Shown: positions 14,293 to 15,135 of the stretch, piece after piece
How positions within the stretch are numbered: position 1 is the stretch's first letter
How the letters are laid out: each line of letters opens with the position of its first letter
Assembly (NCBI GenBank): GCA_020720945.1
Contig: DYNR01000022.1
Coordinates: forward strand, 1 to 15,135
Length of the DNA stretch: 15,135 nucleotides
DNA from: Chthoniobacter flavus
GTDB lineage: Bacteria > Verrucomicrobiota > Verrucomicrobiia > Chthoniobacterales > DYNR01
Reading direction: 5' to 3'
Program-made: the position numbers and the translations under genes
The notes under the pieces: generated by a model
The model's database searches: none
Told to the model about the DNA's origin: nothing
What the model saw: only the letters and a program-made list of their open reading frames with translations

Positions 14293-15135
14293 ATGAGCCT
14301 TTCCCCTTTGTTTTCCCGCCCTCTCCCACCTCTGGAAAAAGAGGAAATCGAACGCTACGCCCGTCACCTGATTTTGCCGGAAGTCGGCATGGACGGCCAA
14401 CGCAAACTCAAAGCCGCCCGTGTCCTCTGCATCGGCACGGGAGGACTCGGTTCCCCGGTTTCCATGTATTTGGCGGCCGCCGGGGTCGGCACGCTCGGCT
14501 TGGTGGACTTCGACTGCGTGGACCTCTCCAACCTCCAGCGCCAAATTTTGCACGGCACCCCCGATGTCGGAACAAAAAAACTCGAAAGCGCAAAAAAACA
14601 CCTTCTCGCCCTCAACCCAAAAATCGAAGTCGTCACCCACGATTGCCGCTTCGAAGCCTCCAACGCCGCCGCACTCGTGCGCCCCTACGACCTCATCATC
14701 GACGGAACTGACAACTTCCCCACCCGCTACCTCTCCAACGATGTTTGCGTCTTTGAAAAAAAAGTCAACATCTACGGCTCGATCTTCCGTTTTGAAGGAC
14801 AAACCACCGTTTTTGCCCCCCACCTCGGAGGCCCTTGCTACCGCTGCCTCTTCCCGGAACCCCCTCCCCCCGGCGCTGTGCCCAGTTGCGCGGAAGGCGG
14901 CGTGCTAGGCGTGCTTCCAGGAATCATCGGCATCCTGCAAGCCACCGAAACCATCAAAAGAATCTGCGGCATCGGCGAACCTCTCATCGGAAAACTCCTG
15001 CACTTCGATTCCTTGAAAATGAAATTCAGGGAATTCAAAATCCGCAAAAACCCCCTCTGCCCCGTTTGTTCGGAAAACCCTTCCATCACCGCCCCGATTG
15101 ACTATGCGCAATTCTGTGGCTACCCTCCAAAAAAA
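14293..15135 (+). CDS. moeB: MoeB/ThiF-family adenylyltransferase (partial, 3' end outside window)
   Basis: 281 codons are visible, with no stop before the window edge. The protein is an E1-like enzyme that adenylates the C-terminal glycine of a sulfur-carrier protein such as MoaD or ThiS, for molybdopterin or thiamine synthesis. Visible features are RYARHLILPEVG at 21-32, the ATP-binding loop GTGGLGSP at 48-55, VDFDCVDLSNLQRQILH at 71-87 with D74, N80 and R83, DGTDNFPTR at 138-145, and zinc-binding pairs C182/C185 and C256/C259. C199, in PSCAEGGVLG, matches the position of the conserved cysteine. Sequence continues past the catalytic domain (IDYAQFCG), as in longer family members with a C-terminal rhodanese domain, but that part is not in view. 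The start is ATG 14293; no Shine-Dalgarno is seen. MoeB is the likeliest name; ThiF or a dual-role homologue cannot be excluded. Confidence 0.88.
   Translation, partial: MSLSPLFSRPLPPLEKEEIERYARHLILPEVGMDGQRKLKAARVLCIGTGGLGSPVSMYLAAAGVGTLGLVDFDCVDLSNLQRQILHGTPDVGTKKLESAKKHLLALNPKIEVVTHDCRFEASNAAALVRPYDLIIDGTDNFPTRYLSNDVCVFEKKVNIYGSIFRFEGQTTVFAPHLGGPCYRCLFPEPPPPGAVPSCAEGGVLGVLPGIIGILQATETIKRICGIGEPLIGKLLHFDSLKMKFREFKIRKNPLCPVCSENPSITAPIDYAQFCGYPPKK

Noticed and set aside
14266..14823. Minus-strand frame of 185 codons opposite moeB
   Set aside because: moeB carries all the family motifs on the plus strand; the opposite frame resembles nothing known.

Overview
The window is about 15 kb of moderately GC-rich (mid-fifties percent by eye) bacterial chromosome. 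It is densely coded and has no tRNA, rRNA, CRISPR array, transposase or phage gene that I can see. The gene families (HrpB helicase, RluE pseudouridine synthase, very long multi-PAS hybrid histidine kinases, MoeB-type E1 enzyme) indicate a Gram-negative environmental bacterium. A PVC-type lineage such as Verrucomicrobiota is possible, but this is a guess from gene style; nothing in the window fixes the taxon.

Region 1 (1-3353, minus strand) is a two-gene operon, rluE followed by hrpB. They overlap in a GTGA junction, which fixes a GTG start for hrpB. Below hrpB lies a short AT-rich stretch with no convincing gene. Region 2 (3354-3537) is the divergent intergenic gap between this operon and the signalling cluster.

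Region 3 (3538-14248, plus strand) is a signalling cluster of four genes: a stand-alone Hpt phosphotransfer protein and three hybrid sensor histidine kinases (1565, 792 and 996 aa). The first kinase is membrane-bound. It has seven N-terminal transmembrane helices, an extracytoplasmic domain between helices 8 and 9, three PAS domains, a GAF domain, a kinase core, one degenerate receiver and one intact receiver. The second and third kinases appear soluble and are clearly paralogous to each other. All three end in the same kind of receiver and none has its own Hpt domain, so the Hpt protein is the natural shared acceptor. No DNA-binding or enzymatic output regulator is present. The genes are tied together by start/stop overlaps: kinase 1 to kinase 2 by ATGA, and kinase 2 to kinase 3 through a 27-codon micro-ORF with a good Shine-Dalgarno sequence whose two ends both overlap the neighbouring genes in ATGA form.

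Region 4 (14293 to the end, plus strand) is a MoeB/ThiF-type adenylyltransferase cut by the window edge. It starts 44 bases after the third kinase.

The most unusual content is the single-Hpt, three-hybrid-kinase relay, its translational wiring, the pseudo-receiver in kinase 1 and the 7TM-plus-extracytoplasmic-sensor input of kinase 1. The components are known families. I cannot claim a wholly new system from sequence alone.
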